From JAJEAD01 sp965221555 (GTDB lineage Bacteria > Pseudomonadota > Gammaproteobacteria > HK1), in the NCBI GenBank assembly GCA_965221555.1, contig OZ244895.1, forward strand, positions 2,728,001 to 2,792,000: a DNA stretch of 64,000 bases, read 5' to 3'. Both the position numbers and the translations under genes were made by a program. Every line of letters begins with the position of its first letter. Position 1 is the stretch's first letter. Shown piece by piece: positions 30,628 to 40,785 of the stretch. Under the pieces are notes generated by a model. The model did not search any database, had not been told where the DNA came from, and saw nothing but the letters and a program-made list of their open reading frames with translations.

Positions 30628-31436
30628 GCCGCGCCTTCGCCGTGCGGCCGTGGAGGACGGGGGAAGAAGGCGCTGACCCGCGCCTGATAGCGGCGATACG
30701 CATCGCCGCGGGTGCGTAGCGCCTGCCTCTCGGTATGGGGGATGCCGGTGATCCGGGTCAGGAACACGTACATCAGCACGACCGTCGCCACCGTGAGCCA
30801 CCAATGGGGCGAGCCCATCCCGATCGCGACGTAGGCGAACCAGTAGAGCCACTCGAAGAAGTAGTTCGGGTGACGGGAGTAACGCCACAGCCCTACATCG
30901 CAGACCCGCCCGCGATTGGCCGGATCGGCCCGGAACCGGGCGAGCTGGCGATCCGCCACCGTCTCGCCCGTGATCGCCGCGAGCCCGATCGCGGCTCCGA
31001 CCAGGTCCCAGACGCTGAGCGCGGCGGGCGACGAAGCGGCGGCCCAGGGCGCCAGCGCGAACAACAGCGTCCACCCGGCCTGCACCTGGAAGAACAGGAA
31101 CATCACCGGCGCCGCCCGCGCACCGAAGTGCTCGCGCATGTAGGCATAACGTCCGTCGCCCGACTCGCGGCGCAGCCGGCGCAGGAGATGGACCCCGATC
31201 CGCACGCCCCACAGCGCGCCGAGAACCGCGATCAGCCAGCGGCGCGATTCCTCTCCGTCCGCGGCGAGGACGAGCCAACCGATCATCGCCGCGGTGCCGA
31301 AGGCCCAGCCCACATCGACCACGCCGGCGTTGCCGGTCTCGCGCTGGCGGAGCCAGAGCACGAGCATCACCACCGCCATGACCGCCCAGCCGGCGAGCAT
31401 CGCCGTGGCGCTCGTAATGTTCTCGGGGAGACTCAT
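30624..31436 (-). CDS. DUF1295 family membrane protein (steroid 5-alpha-reductase-like)
   Basis: A 270-residue multi-pass membrane protein with about six or seven helices. The C-terminal signature DVGLWRYSRHPNYFFEWLYWFAY is that of DUF1295 / 3-oxo-5-alpha-steroid 4-dehydrogenase-like proteins, which bind NADPH or SAM at the membrane. It could reduce or methylate an acyl-chain intermediate. It starts 19 bp after the DUF2878 gene and overlaps the methyltransferase by ATGA. Confidence 0.85.
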   Translation of the reverse strand: MSLPENITSATAMLAGWAVMAVVMLVLWLRQRETGNAGVVDVGWAFGTAAMIGWLVLAADGEESRRWLIAVLGALWGVRIGVHLLRRLRRESGDGRYAYMREHFGARAAPVMFLFFQVQAGWTLLFALAPWAAASSPAALSVWDLVGAAIGLAAITGETVADRQLARFRADPANRGRVCDVGLWRYSRHPNYFFEWLYWFAYVAIGMGSPHWWLTVATVVLMYVFLTRITGIPHTERQALRTRGDAYRRYQARVSAFFPRPPRPHGEGAA

Positions 31437-31455
31437 CGAATGTTCTCGGAAGGAC

Positions 31456-32016
31456 TCACCGCAGGCCCGGTCGCTCGAATGCCTCGCCCGAACGTCGCCG
31501 CAGGGACCGGGCGAGAACCGCGCGCGCCAGAATCAGCAGCGGCAGCGCAAGCGCCCACGCCGCCGCGATCCAGAGGATCGAGGCGGGCCCCGCCGTGAGC
31601 TCGACGGCGCCGAACCGGGCTCCGGCCCAATACGCCGCGGAACCGCCGACCAGACCGAGCGCGGCCGCGAGGAGGTAGCGCCCGTTCAGCCACCGCAGCG
31701 ACCGGGCGAGCGTTGCCGAGAACCCGATCCACAGCGCCACCATCCACAACGGGCTGTCCGCGGCGTCGGGATGGAGGGGGAAGGCCAGCCGATCCGCACT
31801 CAGGAGCAACGTGTCGACCCCGTAGCCGAGCGCGGCCGCGAAAAGCAGCAGCCGCCATTCCACCCGCCGCTCGGTGTTGTCCATTATCCAGAGATGCGCC
31901 ACGACCCAGGCGAGGACGAAAGCCGGTCCCAACCAGGGGGCGCCGCGTGCCGCGCCCAGCACGCAGGCGAGCCAGGCCGCTTGAAACGCGACGAAGTTCG
32001 CGATGTTGGCGCGCAT
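31456..32016 (-). CDS. DUF2878 family membrane protein
   Basis: A 186-residue protein with about five transmembrane segments, beginning NFVAFQAAWLACVLGAARG. The family mark is the polar patch WIMDNTERRVEWRLLLFAAALGYGVDT (in pieces). DUF2878 genes usually lie next to Cfa and DUF1365 genes, as here. Function unknown. It is 5 bp after cfa. Confidence 0.8.
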   Translation of the reverse strand: MRANIANFVAFQAAWLACVLGAARGAPWLGPAFVLAWVVAHLWIMDNTERRVEWRLLLFAAALGYGVDTLLLSADRLAFPLHPDAADSPLWMVALWIGFSATLARSLRWLNGRYLLAAALGLVGGSAAYWAGARFGAVELTAGPASILWIAAAWALALPLLILARAVLARSLRRRSGEAFERPGLR

Positions 32017-32021
32017 GGGGA

Positions 32022-33365
32022 TCACGCCGGCCGGCGAAGCGTCGAATCGGCGGCGCCGCCGTCGCGCGACGTCGGGCGAATCGGGCCGAGCACCGGCGCG
32101 GCTCGCCGGGCCGGCTTGTCGAGGAGCATCTGCACCACGCCGGTATGGCGTTCCGCGAACCCCGCCTCGCAGTAGCACAGGTAGTAACGCCACAAGCGCA
32201 GCAGATCGTCGCCGTAGCCGAGCGCGCGCGCGGTATCGGCGTTGCGATTGAGCGCGGCACGCCAGGTACGCAGCGTCTTCGCGTAGTGCGGCGCGAAGTC
32301 CTCCAGATGCACGAGCTTCAGATCCGTGGCGTCGCGCACCGCGGCCTGCATCGCCGAGAGCGACGGCACGCAGCTCCCCGGGAACACGCAGGCACGGATG
32401 AAATCGCTCGTGCGCAGGTAGCGACGATAGCGCTGGTCCGGCATGGTGATCGCCTGCAGCACCATCGCGCCGTCCGGTCGCAGCAACGAGGCGCACGTGG
32501 CGAAGAACTCGGGCAGGTACTCGTGGCCTACCGCCTCGATCATCTCGATCGAGACCAGCTTGTCGAAGCCGCCTTCGAATTCGCCTCGCAGATCGCGATA
32601 GTCCGTCAGCAAGATCTCCACGCGCTCTGCAAGTACCCGGGCCTCGACCCGCCGACGGGCCTCTTCGTACTGCGCGCTCGACAGCGTGACCGCGGTCACC
32701 CGGGCGCCGTAGCGCGACGCGGCGTGGATGGCGAAGCTTCCCCAGCCGCAGCCAATCTCCAGCACGTGGTCGCTCGGGCCGAGATCGAGCTTGCGGCAGA
32801 TGCGGTCGAGCTTTTCGATCGACGCCTCGCGCAGGTCGGAGGTCGCCCGGGGGAAGATCCCGCTCGAATAGGTCATCGTCTCGTCGAGGAAGAGCGCGAA
32901 GAAATCGTTCCCGAGGTCGTAGTGCGCGTGGATGTTGCGCCGGCTGCCGGTGCGGCTGTTGCGCCGCCACCGGTGCCCGATCCACTCGGCGGCGTTGGCA
33001 AGGAAAGCGGGACCGCCCTCCATCGCATACATGAGGCGGGGATTGCGCAGCAGCAGCGAGAAGAGCGCAGTGAGGTCGTCGCAGTCCCAGACTCCGTGGT
33101 TGTGGGCGCGCGCGGCCGCGATCCCGCCGCCGAACACCAGGTCCCGGTAGAAGCGGGTGGAGTGGACCTCGACCCGCACCGCGGGCCGGGCGGCGTCGCC
33201 GACCCGCCAGCGCCCCCACGCGTCCTCGACTTCGATGGCCCCGTCGGTCAGCGGGCCGAGCCCTCGACGCAACCACTCCCGGCACCACCACGCGAACCGT
33301 CCCGCGCGCTCCGTCGCAGAAGGCGACGCCGGGCGCTCCGCCAGCCGAGCCGCCGGGAGCCTCAT
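32022..33365 (-). CDS. cfa: Cyclopropane-fatty-acyl-phospholipid synthase
   Basis: A 447-residue CFA synthase, which transfers a methylene from SAM to the double bond of unsaturated acyl chains in membrane phospholipids. Landmarks are NIHAHYDLGNDFFALFLDETMTYSSGIF (in pieces), SAM motif LEIGCGWGSFAIHAA, SIEMIEAVGHEYLPEFF with the catalytic Glu, and the C-terminal LCYCEAGFAERHTG. The start ATG 33365 sits in the ATGA overlap with DUF1365. The substrate could be provided by the desaturase encoded at 35717-36709. Confidence 0.93.
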   Translation of the reverse strand: MRLPAARLAERPASPSATERAGRFAWWCREWLRRGLGPLTDGAIEVEDAWGRWRVGDAARPAVRVEVHSTRFYRDLVFGGGIAAARAHNHGVWDCDDLTALFSLLLRNPRLMYAMEGGPAFLANAAEWIGHRWRRNSRTGSRRNIHAHYDLGNDFFALFLDETMTYSSGIFPRATSDLREASIEKLDRICRKLDLGPSDHVLEIGCGWGSFAIHAASRYGARVTAVTLSSAQYEEARRRVEARVLAERVEILLTDYRDLRGEFEGGFDKLVSIEMIEAVGHEYLPEFFATCASLLRPDGAMVLQAITMPDQRYRRYLRTSDFIRACVFPGSCVPSLSAMQAAVRDATDLKLVHLEDFAPHYAKTLRTWRAALNRNADTARALGYGDDLLRLWRYYLCYCEAGFAERHTGVVQMLLDKPARRAAPVLGPIRPTSRDGGAADSTLRRPA

Positions 33366-34417
33366 CCTCGCAGCCTCGGACTCGCGGCGCCGTGCCTGGG
33401 ATGCGCGAAGAACGGAGTGCCCTTGAGCCACAGCCGCAACGCCTGCCAGTAGATGGCGCCGACCACTCTGACCGGCATCAGCGGGAAACGCAGCAGCGCC
33501 GAGGCCATCGCGCGCGAGGTCATCTCCCGCCGGCGCAGGTGCATCCCGGCCCGGAACACCCGCTCCGCATTCTGGTGACTGTCCATCGAGACCGAGAGAT
33601 GGGAGCCGGGCGGACTGAATGTCCACCGATAGCGCTGGTGCATGGGCATGAACGGGGACACGTGAAAGGCCTTGTCGAGCTCGAATTCGAGCGCGGCGCG
33701 GTCGACCGTCTCGGGCTCGGTATCGGTCCGGCCCGCTCTCGCACCCGGATGCGCATCCGCAACCGCGGTCGATGCGGCGACGGTGCCGGCGGCGGAATCG
33801 GCCGCCATCTCGGCCGCGCCCGACCCGGCGCGGGAGCCGGCGGCGGGGGTGCCGGCGACGGCATCGGCCGCCATGTCGGTTGCGCACGATCCGGCGCCGC
33901 GCGCGTCACCGGCGCTCAGCACGTAAGCGTGGCGCTCAAGCCAGGGGGTGTTGTCGACCTCCGCCACCACGCAGGCGAGGGTCTCGCCGTCCGGTTCGAA
34001 GCAGTAGTAGAAGCTCACCGGGTTGAAGCAGAGCCCGAAGTAGCGAAGGTGCGTGAGCAAGCGCACGGGACCGGTCGGACGCTTGCCCGTACGCCGCTCG
34101 ACGAGATCGCGGATCGATTCGCGCAGCGGCGCCTCCCGGCCGGGCGCGCGGCGCCGGGTCCGGGAGGCCTCCCCCTGCGCACCGAGGCCGTGATCACGCT
34201 CGCGAAACCAGGCGATCGCCGGCCGGCGGGCCGACCAGAGGAGGAAGCGGTCGAAGACTCCGGGCAGCTCGTCCAGATCGAGGTAGACCATGAAGATCCG
34301 GTAGCTGAAGGTGTGGGTACGGGGCGCCAGGCGCCGGTGGGTGACGACGCCTTCGTACAGCGCGCTCGTCATCGGCGTCCCCTCAGGGGATCCGCGCCGC
34401 GAATCGGCCGCGCTCAT
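33362..34417 (-). CDS. DUF1365 family protein with Ala-rich insertion
   Basis: A 351-residue DUF1365 protein. Conserved blocks are HRRLAPRTHTFSYRIFM, LTHLRYFGLCFNPVSFYYCF, EVDNTPWLERHAYVL and, after the insertion, KAFHVSPFMPMHQRYRW. Between about residues 170 and 238 an Ala/Gly/Asp-rich, repetitive segment (two related MAAD(A/S) units) interrupts the domain, which normally runs straight from HAYVL to the HVSPF block. Overlaps by ATGA at both ends. Role in the family is unknown; always linked to Cfa-type lipid genes. Confidence 0.87.
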   Translation of the reverse strand: MSAADSRRGSPEGTPMTSALYEGVVTHRRLAPRTHTFSYRIFMVYLDLDELPGVFDRFLLWSARRPAIAWFRERDHGLGAQGEASRTRRRAPGREAPLRESIRDLVERRTGKRPTGPVRLLTHLRYFGLCFNPVSFYYCFEPDGETLACVVAEVDNTPWLERHAYVLSAGDARGAGSCATDMAADAVAGTPAAGSRAGSGAAEMAADSAAGTVAASTAVADAHPGARAGRTDTEPETVDRAALEFELDKAFHVSPFMPMHQRYRWTFSPPGSHLSVSMDSHQNAERVFRAGMHLRRREMTSRAMASALLRFPLMPVRVVGAIYWQALRLWLKGTPFFAHPRHGAASPRLRG

Positions 34418-35703
34418 GCCGCGAGCCCCGCATCATCAAGGCCGATCCCGAAGGCGTCGCAGACGGCGAGCGCGCTGCGCACGCCGTCCTCGTGGAATCC
34501 ATAGCCCCAGTAGGCGCCGCAAAAGGAGACGCCGCGGCGGCGGATGAGGGCGGAATGCTCCGCCTGCGCGACCCCGCGCCCGGGTACGAAGCCGGGGTGG
34601 CGGTAGTCGATGCGCCGCACCACCCGGCTCGGATCGAGGCTCGGCGGCGGATTCAGAGTGATGCAGTAGGTGCGCCGCGCGTCAAGCCCCTGCAGGCGGT
34701 TGAGATCGTAGGTGACGACCACGCGCTCGGCCGCGTTGTCGGGCGGGATGCGGTAGTTCCAGCTCGCCCGGGCCCGCGGGCGGTTGGGCAGCAGCCCTTC
34801 GTCGGTATGCAGCACCGCGCGGTTGGGGTGATAAGGGAAGCAGGCAAGCACCTCCTGTTCGAAGGTATCCGGCGGCGCGATCAATCGCAGGCTCTCGTCC
34901 GCGTGGCAGGCGAGCACCACCTCGTCGAAGTCCTCGCTCGCACCATCGGCGAACCCGACCCGGACCCCGCGACGGGTCCGCTCGATCCGGTCGACCTGGC
35001 GGCCGGGGACACATCGTTCGCCGAGCCGCTCGACGATACGGCGCACATACTGTCTGGAACCGCCCTTCACCGTGCGCCAGACCGGTCGGGCGCCGACCTG
35101 CAGCATGCTGTGGTTGTGGAGGAACTCGATGACGAATCGGATCGGAAACCCGAGGAAATCCCGTCCCGCGCACGACCAGAGGGACGCCCCGAGCGGCACG
35201 AGGTAGCGATCGAGGAAGACTCCGTCGAGCCGGTGTGCGACGACGTAGTCGTGCACCGTCACCGTGTCCGGGAGGCCGGCGCGCAGATCGGCCTGGGCCT
35301 GGCGATGAAAGCGCACGATGTCGCCGAGCATCCGCAAGTGGCGGCGGTTGAAGACGTTGCGGCGCTGGACGAAGAGCCGATCGAGATCGCGGCCGTTGTA
35401 CTCGAAGCCGGTACGTTCGCAGTGCACGCTGAAGCTCATGTCCGAAGTCCGGGACCGAACGCCAAGTTGCTCGAAGATACGGCAAAGATTCGGATAGTTC
35501 GGCTCGTTGAAGACCATGAAGCCGGTATCGATGGCGTGCGTGCGCTCCGGCGATCCATCCTCGCCGGGCTCGACGACGTCCACCGTGTGCGCGTGGCCGC
35601 CGAGCCGTTCCTCCGACTCGAACAGCCGCACCTCGTGCCGGTGGCCGAGCAGCCAGGCACTCACCAGACCCGAGACCCCGCCCCCAATCACCGCTATTTT
35701 CAT
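34414..35703 (-). CDS. FAD/NAD(P)-binding oxidoreductase (amine-oxidase-like)
   Basis: A 429-residue flavoprotein beginning MKIAVIGGGVSGLVSAWLL, the Rossmann GxGxxG, followed by ESEERLGGHAHTVDV. It belongs to the amine-oxidase/desaturase-like oxidoreductases that accompany DUF1365 and Cfa. It probably oxidises an acyl-chain intermediate. It follows the desaturase by 13 bp and overlaps DUF1365 by ATGA. Confidence 0.9.
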   Translation of the reverse strand: MKIAVIGGGVSGLVSAWLLGHRHEVRLFESEERLGGHAHTVDVVEPGEDGSPERTHAIDTGFMVFNEPNYPNLCRIFEQLGVRSRTSDMSFSVHCERTGFEYNGRDLDRLFVQRRNVFNRRHLRMLGDIVRFHRQAQADLRAGLPDTVTVHDYVVAHRLDGVFLDRYLVPLGASLWSCAGRDFLGFPIRFVIEFLHNHSMLQVGARPVWRTVKGGSRQYVRRIVERLGERCVPGRQVDRIERTRRGVRVGFADGASEDFDEVVLACHADESLRLIAPPDTFEQEVLACFPYHPNRAVLHTDEGLLPNRPRARASWNYRIPPDNAAERVVVTYDLNRLQGLDARRTYCITLNPPPSLDPSRVVRRIDYRHPGFVPGRGVAQAEHSALIRRRGVSFCGAYWGYGFHEDGVRSALAVCDAFGIGLDDAGLAA

Positions 35704-35716
35704 GGCCGGGTACGCC

Positions 35717-36709
<993 letters not shown>

Positions 36710-37206
36710 TTCCGGTTCATGGGTGCGCAGTATCGATCGGCGTCGGTGAAGAGACGGTGCAGGCCGCGTGAAGACGGCGTGAAGATCGGGCGCAGTTACC
36801 GCATTTCTGCGGCAGGGGGCCTCCCTCGCGGGCACGCGGAGGCGTCGGCGGAGGTGGTCTCGCGGTTGCGGCGAGGCGCACCGCCCTCGCGGGCGCGCAG
36901 AGGCGTCTCGAGCGCAGCGCAGCCTGGGCCGGCGCCCCCGGAATAGCCGGATGTGCGATCGGAGCTCGATCATGCCGCGGGGCGGTCGGCTCCCCCATGT
37001 GGGTCCTGAATGCCGGTGCGCGAAGATCAGACTCCCCCGCTGTTCTGCGCCGAGAGGGCACCGGCTCACGGCTCACCGCCCCGGTGGCCGTCGCGCGCGG
37101 GCCCGCAGTCTTGCGCCGAGAGCGCACCAAACTCACGGTGAAAGCGGCAATGCCTCACCCCTGTACGCGTCCCGCCCCCGGGGGGGCACCCCCGATCCCT
37201 CCCGCG
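36710..37206. other. Intergenic region upstream of the desaturase
   Basis: About 500 bp between the kinase gene and the desaturase gene, both on the minus strand. It should contain the lipid-cluster promoter. Short related phrases recur (CCTCGCGGGC(A/G)CGC twice near 36830 and 36887; GCGCCGAGAG(G/C)GCACC twice near 37045 and 37115). No gene, terminator or promoter is clear. Confidence 0.3.
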
Positions 37207-38526
37207 TCAGGATTCAGCCCCGCGCAGGCCGAGGGGGGAGGACGGAAACTGCATCACGACCCGGGTGCCGATGCCTTCGGTGCTTTGCAGGCTCACCGGC
37301 CACCCGAAGCGCTCCGAGAGCCGGCGCACGATGGATAGTCCCACGCCGTAGCCGACCCCCGTGCCCGACTCCCCGCGCACGAAGGGCTCGAAGGCGCGGC
37401 GCATCGTTTCCGGCGCCATGCCCGCGCCGTCGTCCTCGATGGTAAGGGCGTCCGGCCCGACCTCCACCCGCACCCTGCCGCGCTCCGTGTAGAGGCAGGC
37501 GTTGCGCAGGAGGTTGCCGACGAGCACCGCCAGCACCTTGTCCGGCGCCCGCACCGTGAGCCGCTCCGTCTCCTCGAAGACGATCTCGATCGGCTTGTGC
37601 TCGACCAGCGCGCGTACCCGCTGCACCTCCTCGCGGACCACCTCGTTCACGCTCTTCGGCTCCCTGGGAAGCCCCCGATCCGATTCTCGGGAGAGCAGCA
37701 GGAACACCTCGGTCAGCTCCTCCATGTCCGCGGCGGCCCGCTTGATGCGCAGCGCGGAGTTGCGCGCGGGATGGGGCAGCTCCTGCTCGCTCAGCAGCAT
37801 GCTCGCCGCGAGTCGGATCACGGTGAGCGGACTGCGCAGCTCGTGGCTCGCGTCACGGGTGAAGCTGTGCTCGCGCTCGATGAAGGCGTTGAGCCGCTCG
37901 CACAGGCTGCGCAGGGCGTCGGCCAGGATGACGATCTCCTCGCCCGCGTGGTCGGGCAGACGCTCGACGCTGAACGCGCGCGCATCCGGCGACGCGGGCT
38001 GAAGGCGCCTGACCTCGGAGGCAAGCTGGATGACCGGCGACACCGTGCGCCGCGAGGCGCGGTATCCGAACCACGCCGCGTTGTAGATGATGATGAGGAC
38101 CAGGGCGAGGGGCGCGAGCCCGAAGTAGAGGGAGAGTTCGCGCACCCGCTCGCCGTTGAATACGAGGTAGAGCAGATCGGACCCGCGTTCGGTGACGTGC
38201 AGCACCGAGAAGTCCGTGTCGAAATCAAGCTCGTGGAAGCCGGGTCCGAAGGCCGCCAATGCCGACGGAGGCGCCGCGGGGCCGTTACGCGAAGACAGAT
38301 ACCCGGTGAGGTTGAGGGTATCGGGGAGGGGAAACGCGGGGTTCGCCTCGTAGCGCGACCAGAAGTGCTCGGCCTCGCGGATCAGGGCGCGCTTGATCAG
38401 CAGCTCCTCGATGGCGAAGGCGGCCACGTAGACGCCGAGGCCGGCAGCGGCGCCGATTAGGAGAGCCTGTACGACGAAGGCCTGACCGAGCCGTCGGCCG
38501 ATCCCGGAGCGTCTACTAGCTCGCAT
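37207..38526 (-). CDS. Two-component sensor histidine kinase
   Basis: A 439-residue membrane kinase. Two transmembrane helices (about residues 15-38 and 133-152) enclose a periplasmic sensor region. A HAMP-like linker precedes the phospho-acceptor H box SFTRDASHELRSPLTVI, and the ATPase shows N box LVGNLLRNACLYT, G1 DDGAGMAP and G2 GVGYGVGLSIVRRL. The ATG lies inside the terminal repeat of the element at 38520-38806, which separates it from its partner regulator. The sensed signal is unknown. Confidence 0.92.
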   Translation of the reverse strand: MRASRRSGIGRRLGQAFVVQALLIGAAAGLGVYVAAFAIEELLIKRALIREAEHFWSRYEANPAFPLPDTLNLTGYLSSRNGPAAPPSALAAFGPGFHELDFDTDFSVLHVTERGSDLLYLVFNGERVRELSLYFGLAPLALVLIIIYNAAWFGYRASRRTVSPVIQLASEVRRLQPASPDARAFSVERLPDHAGEEIVILADALRSLCERLNAFIEREHSFTRDASHELRSPLTVIRLAASMLLSEQELPHPARNSALRIKRAAADMEELTEVFLLLSRESDRGLPREPKSVNEVVREEVQRVRALVEHKPIEIVFEETERLTVRAPDKVLAVLVGNLLRNACLYTERGRVRVEVGPDALTIEDDGAGMAPETMRRAFEPFVRGESGTGVGYGVGLSIVRRLSERFGWPVSLQSTEGIGTRVVMQFPSSPLGLRGAES

Positions 38527-38806
38527 GTTTCACCGATTTACGTCACGAGGGCGCCAAGATGCCGTGACAGTGGGAAGCACGGACCGAAAGACGCGCCACG
38601 GCGAGCCGGAAACAGGCGAAGCGCCGGTGGCACTTCGCCCCGGCGAGCGGGCAAGCCAAGGATGGCTTGCCCGGCCGGAAAGCTTCGCCTCGGACTGCGC
38701 AGCGCAGCGGGTAGCCGGCACGAAGTCGTTGCGGCGCGACGGAGGGAGGCCCGCTGACACGAGCATATTGGCGTCCGCGAGTTGAGAAATCGGTGAAATT
38801 TGCGGG
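38520..38806. mobile_element. MITE-like element, copy B, 20-bp terminal inverted repeats
   Basis: The ends are CTCGCATGTTTCACCGATTT (38520-38539) and its inverse at 38787-38806 with three mismatches. The 287-bp element is longer than copy A (29374-29549) through a different central part, which contains a GCAAGCC/GGCTTGC hairpin near 38650. Its right end abuts the stop codon of the response-regulator gene and its left end contains the kinase ATG. Confidence 0.65.
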
Positions 38807-39529
38807 CTATGCATCGGGGTTTCGGATCCGATAGCCCGCGCTCTGCACGGTCTCCAGGAGAGGCTCGGCGAAGGGTCGGTCGATCGCCTTGCGCAAGGTG
38901 TAGAGGTGGCTGCGCAGCACGTCGCTGCTCGGCGGCATGTCCCCCCAGATTCGCTGCTCGAGCGCGCGGCGGCTCACCACTCGGGGGGATGCCTTGAGGA
39001 GCTCGGTGAGGATCTTGAGCCCGATCGGCGTCAGGCCGATCTCGCGTCCGGCCCGGGTCGCGCGCAGCGTGCCGGTATCGAGGACCAGATCGCCCACGGT
39101 CAGGGTCTCCGGGCTCACCTGCCCCCGCCGGCGCCTGATCATGGCGCGCACCCGCGCCTCCAGCTCCTCGACTTCGAAGGGCTTGACGAGGTAGTCGTCC
39201 GCACCCGCATCGAGACCGGCGACCTTGTCCGACAACGTGTCGCGTGCGGTCAGCATCAGGATTGGCGTGTCGCACCGGCCCTCGCCCCGCAACCGCGCGC
39301 ACAGGTCGAGCCCGTCGATGCCCGGCAGGATGAGGTCCAGCACGATGACGTCGTACTGGTGGGTCGTGGCGAGGTGCAGGCCGGTGATGCCGTCGGCCGC
39401 GTAGTCGACGCTGTACCCGCGCCGCTCGAACCAGGCGTAGACCATCTCCGCGATGTCCCGGTGGTCCTCGACCAGCAGAATGCTTCCCTCGGTGCTCGAC
39501 ACGTCGCCCGCTCGCGCAACCCGCCCCAT
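38807..39529 (-). CDS. OmpR/PhoB-family response regulator
   Basis: A 240-residue regulator. The receiver domain (from about residue 17, ILLVEDHRDIAEMVYAWF) has the acidic pair E/D, the phospho-acceptor Asp in DVIVLDLILPG and Lys in DDYLVKPFEVEEL. The C-terminal winged helix ends with LRSHLYTLRKAIDRPF and VQSAGYRI. The start may be ATG 39529 or GTG 39502. It is upstream of the histidine kinase in the same direction and separated from it only by the terminal-repeat element. Confidence 0.93.
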   Translation of the reverse strand: MGRVARAGDVSSTEGSILLVEDHRDIAEMVYAWFERRGYSVDYAADGITGLHLATTHQYDVIVLDLILPGIDGLDLCARLRGEGRCDTPILMLTARDTLSDKVAGLDAGADDYLVKPFEVEELEARVRAMIRRRRGQVSPETLTVGDLVLDTGTLRATRAGREIGLTPIGLKILTELLKASPRVVSRRALEQRIWGDMPPSSDVLRSHLYTLRKAIDRPFAEPLLETVQSAGYRIRNPDA

Positions 39530-39804
39530 GCAGTGTAGCGCGCCGACGCAAGGTTGCGCGCCCGGCGCCCACCCCATGGCCACCGCCGGTACGCTCGCAA
39601 CGGCGCCGCGACGATCCGCGCGCCGGGCAAGCGGGTGGACACGTCCCTCCAGATACCCCGAGGCCAGGTCGTGGAGCGCCAGCGAGCCCTCGTGCGGATG
39701 GCGCCGGACGCGTGAGCTGCCACTACAATGGCCGGAGCAGAAGACAAGGTATCGCGCCCGCGCGGGCGATATCGAACCCGTTCAAGAGACTCTGGAGGCG
39801 TGCG

Positions 39805-40785
39805 ATGCTCATCAAGCAGGCTGCAGACATCAAGGCGTCGGAGGTGACGCCGGAACCCATCTACCGCGAGCGTCGGCGATTCATGCAGGGCACGCTCGGC
39901 CTCGCTTCGAGCGCCGCCCTGCTCGGCGGGGCCGGGCTCATCTCGCCCTCCCCGGTCCGGGCCCTCGCCTCGGACCCCGAGGCGAGCGGCGCGATGCTCG
40001 ACAACGTGATGGAGAGCGATCTCTCGACCGACGAGGAGCTCACTTCCTACAAGGACATCACCCGCTACAACAACTTCTACGAGTTCGGCACCGACAAGGA
40101 GGATCCGAAGCGCCACTCGGGCCGCTTCAAGCCGCGCCCGTGGAGCGTTGCCTTTTCCGGCGAGTGCGAGCGACCGGGCGAGCTGGATCTCGACGACGTT
40201 ATCAACCCCCATCAGCTCGAAGAGCGGATCTACCGCATGCGCTGCGTCGAGGCCTGGTCGATGGTGATCCCCTGGGTTGGCGTGCCCCTCGGGCCGGTGC
40301 TCGAACGCTTCCGCCCCACCTCGAAGGCGAAGTACGTCGCCTTCACCACCGTGCTGCGGCCCGACGAGATGCCCGGCCAGAAGCGCTCCTTCATCGACTG
40401 GCCCTACGTCGAGGGCTTGCGCATCGACGAGGCGATGCACCCGCTGACCCTGCTCACCGTCGGTCTCTACGGGCGAGTGCTCCCCAACCAGAACGGCGCC
40501 CCCATCCGCCTCGTGGTCCCGTGGAAGTACGGCTTCAAGAGCATCAAGTCCGTGGTGTCGATCGCGTTCACCGAGGAAGAGCCGCCGACCACCTGGAACA
40601 TTCAGAATGCCCGCGAGTACGGCTTCTACTCCAACGTGAACCCCGAAGTGGACCATCCCCGCTGGAGCCAGAAGCGCGAGCGCCGCATCGGCTTCCTGAG
40701 CAAGCGCGATACCCTGATGTTCAACGGCTACGCGGACCAGGTGGCGCACCTGTACCAGGGCATGGATCTCGCCAAGTACTACTGA
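39805..40785 (+). CDS. msrP: Protein-methionine-sulfoxide reductase, molybdopterin subunit
   Basis: A 326-residue periplasmic molybdoenzyme (YedY/MsrP) that repairs oxidised methionine in envelope proteins. A Tat signal is visible (RERRRFMQGTLGLASSAALLGG in pieces: twin Arg then FM and a hydrophobic stretch), and the Mo-ligand Cys lies in YRMRCVEAWSMVIPW. ATG 39805 follows GGAGG by 8 nt. It is divergent from the response regulator across 275 bp, and its stop overlaps the msrQ start (TGATG). Control by the neighbouring two-component pair is possible but not shown. Confidence 0.95.
   Translation: MLIKQAADIKASEVTPEPIYRERRRFMQGTLGLASSAALLGGAGLISPSPVRALASDPEASGAMLDNVMESDLSTDEELTSYKDITRYNNFYEFGTDKEDPKRHSGRFKPRPWSVAFSGECERPGELDLDDVINPHQLEERIYRMRCVEAWSMVIPWVGVPLGPVLERFRPTSKAKYVAFTTVLRPDEMPGQKRSFIDWPYVEGLRIDEAMHPLTLLTVGLYGRVLPNQNGAPIRLVVPWKYGFKSIKSVVSIAFTEEEPPTTWNIQNAREYGFYSNVNPEVDHPRWSQKRERRIGFLSKRDTLMFNGYADQVAHLYQGMDLAKYY

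Noticed and set aside
31713..33452. 579-codon plus-strand frame across the cfa region
   Set aside because: Antisense shadow of cfa and DUF2878, both well supported.
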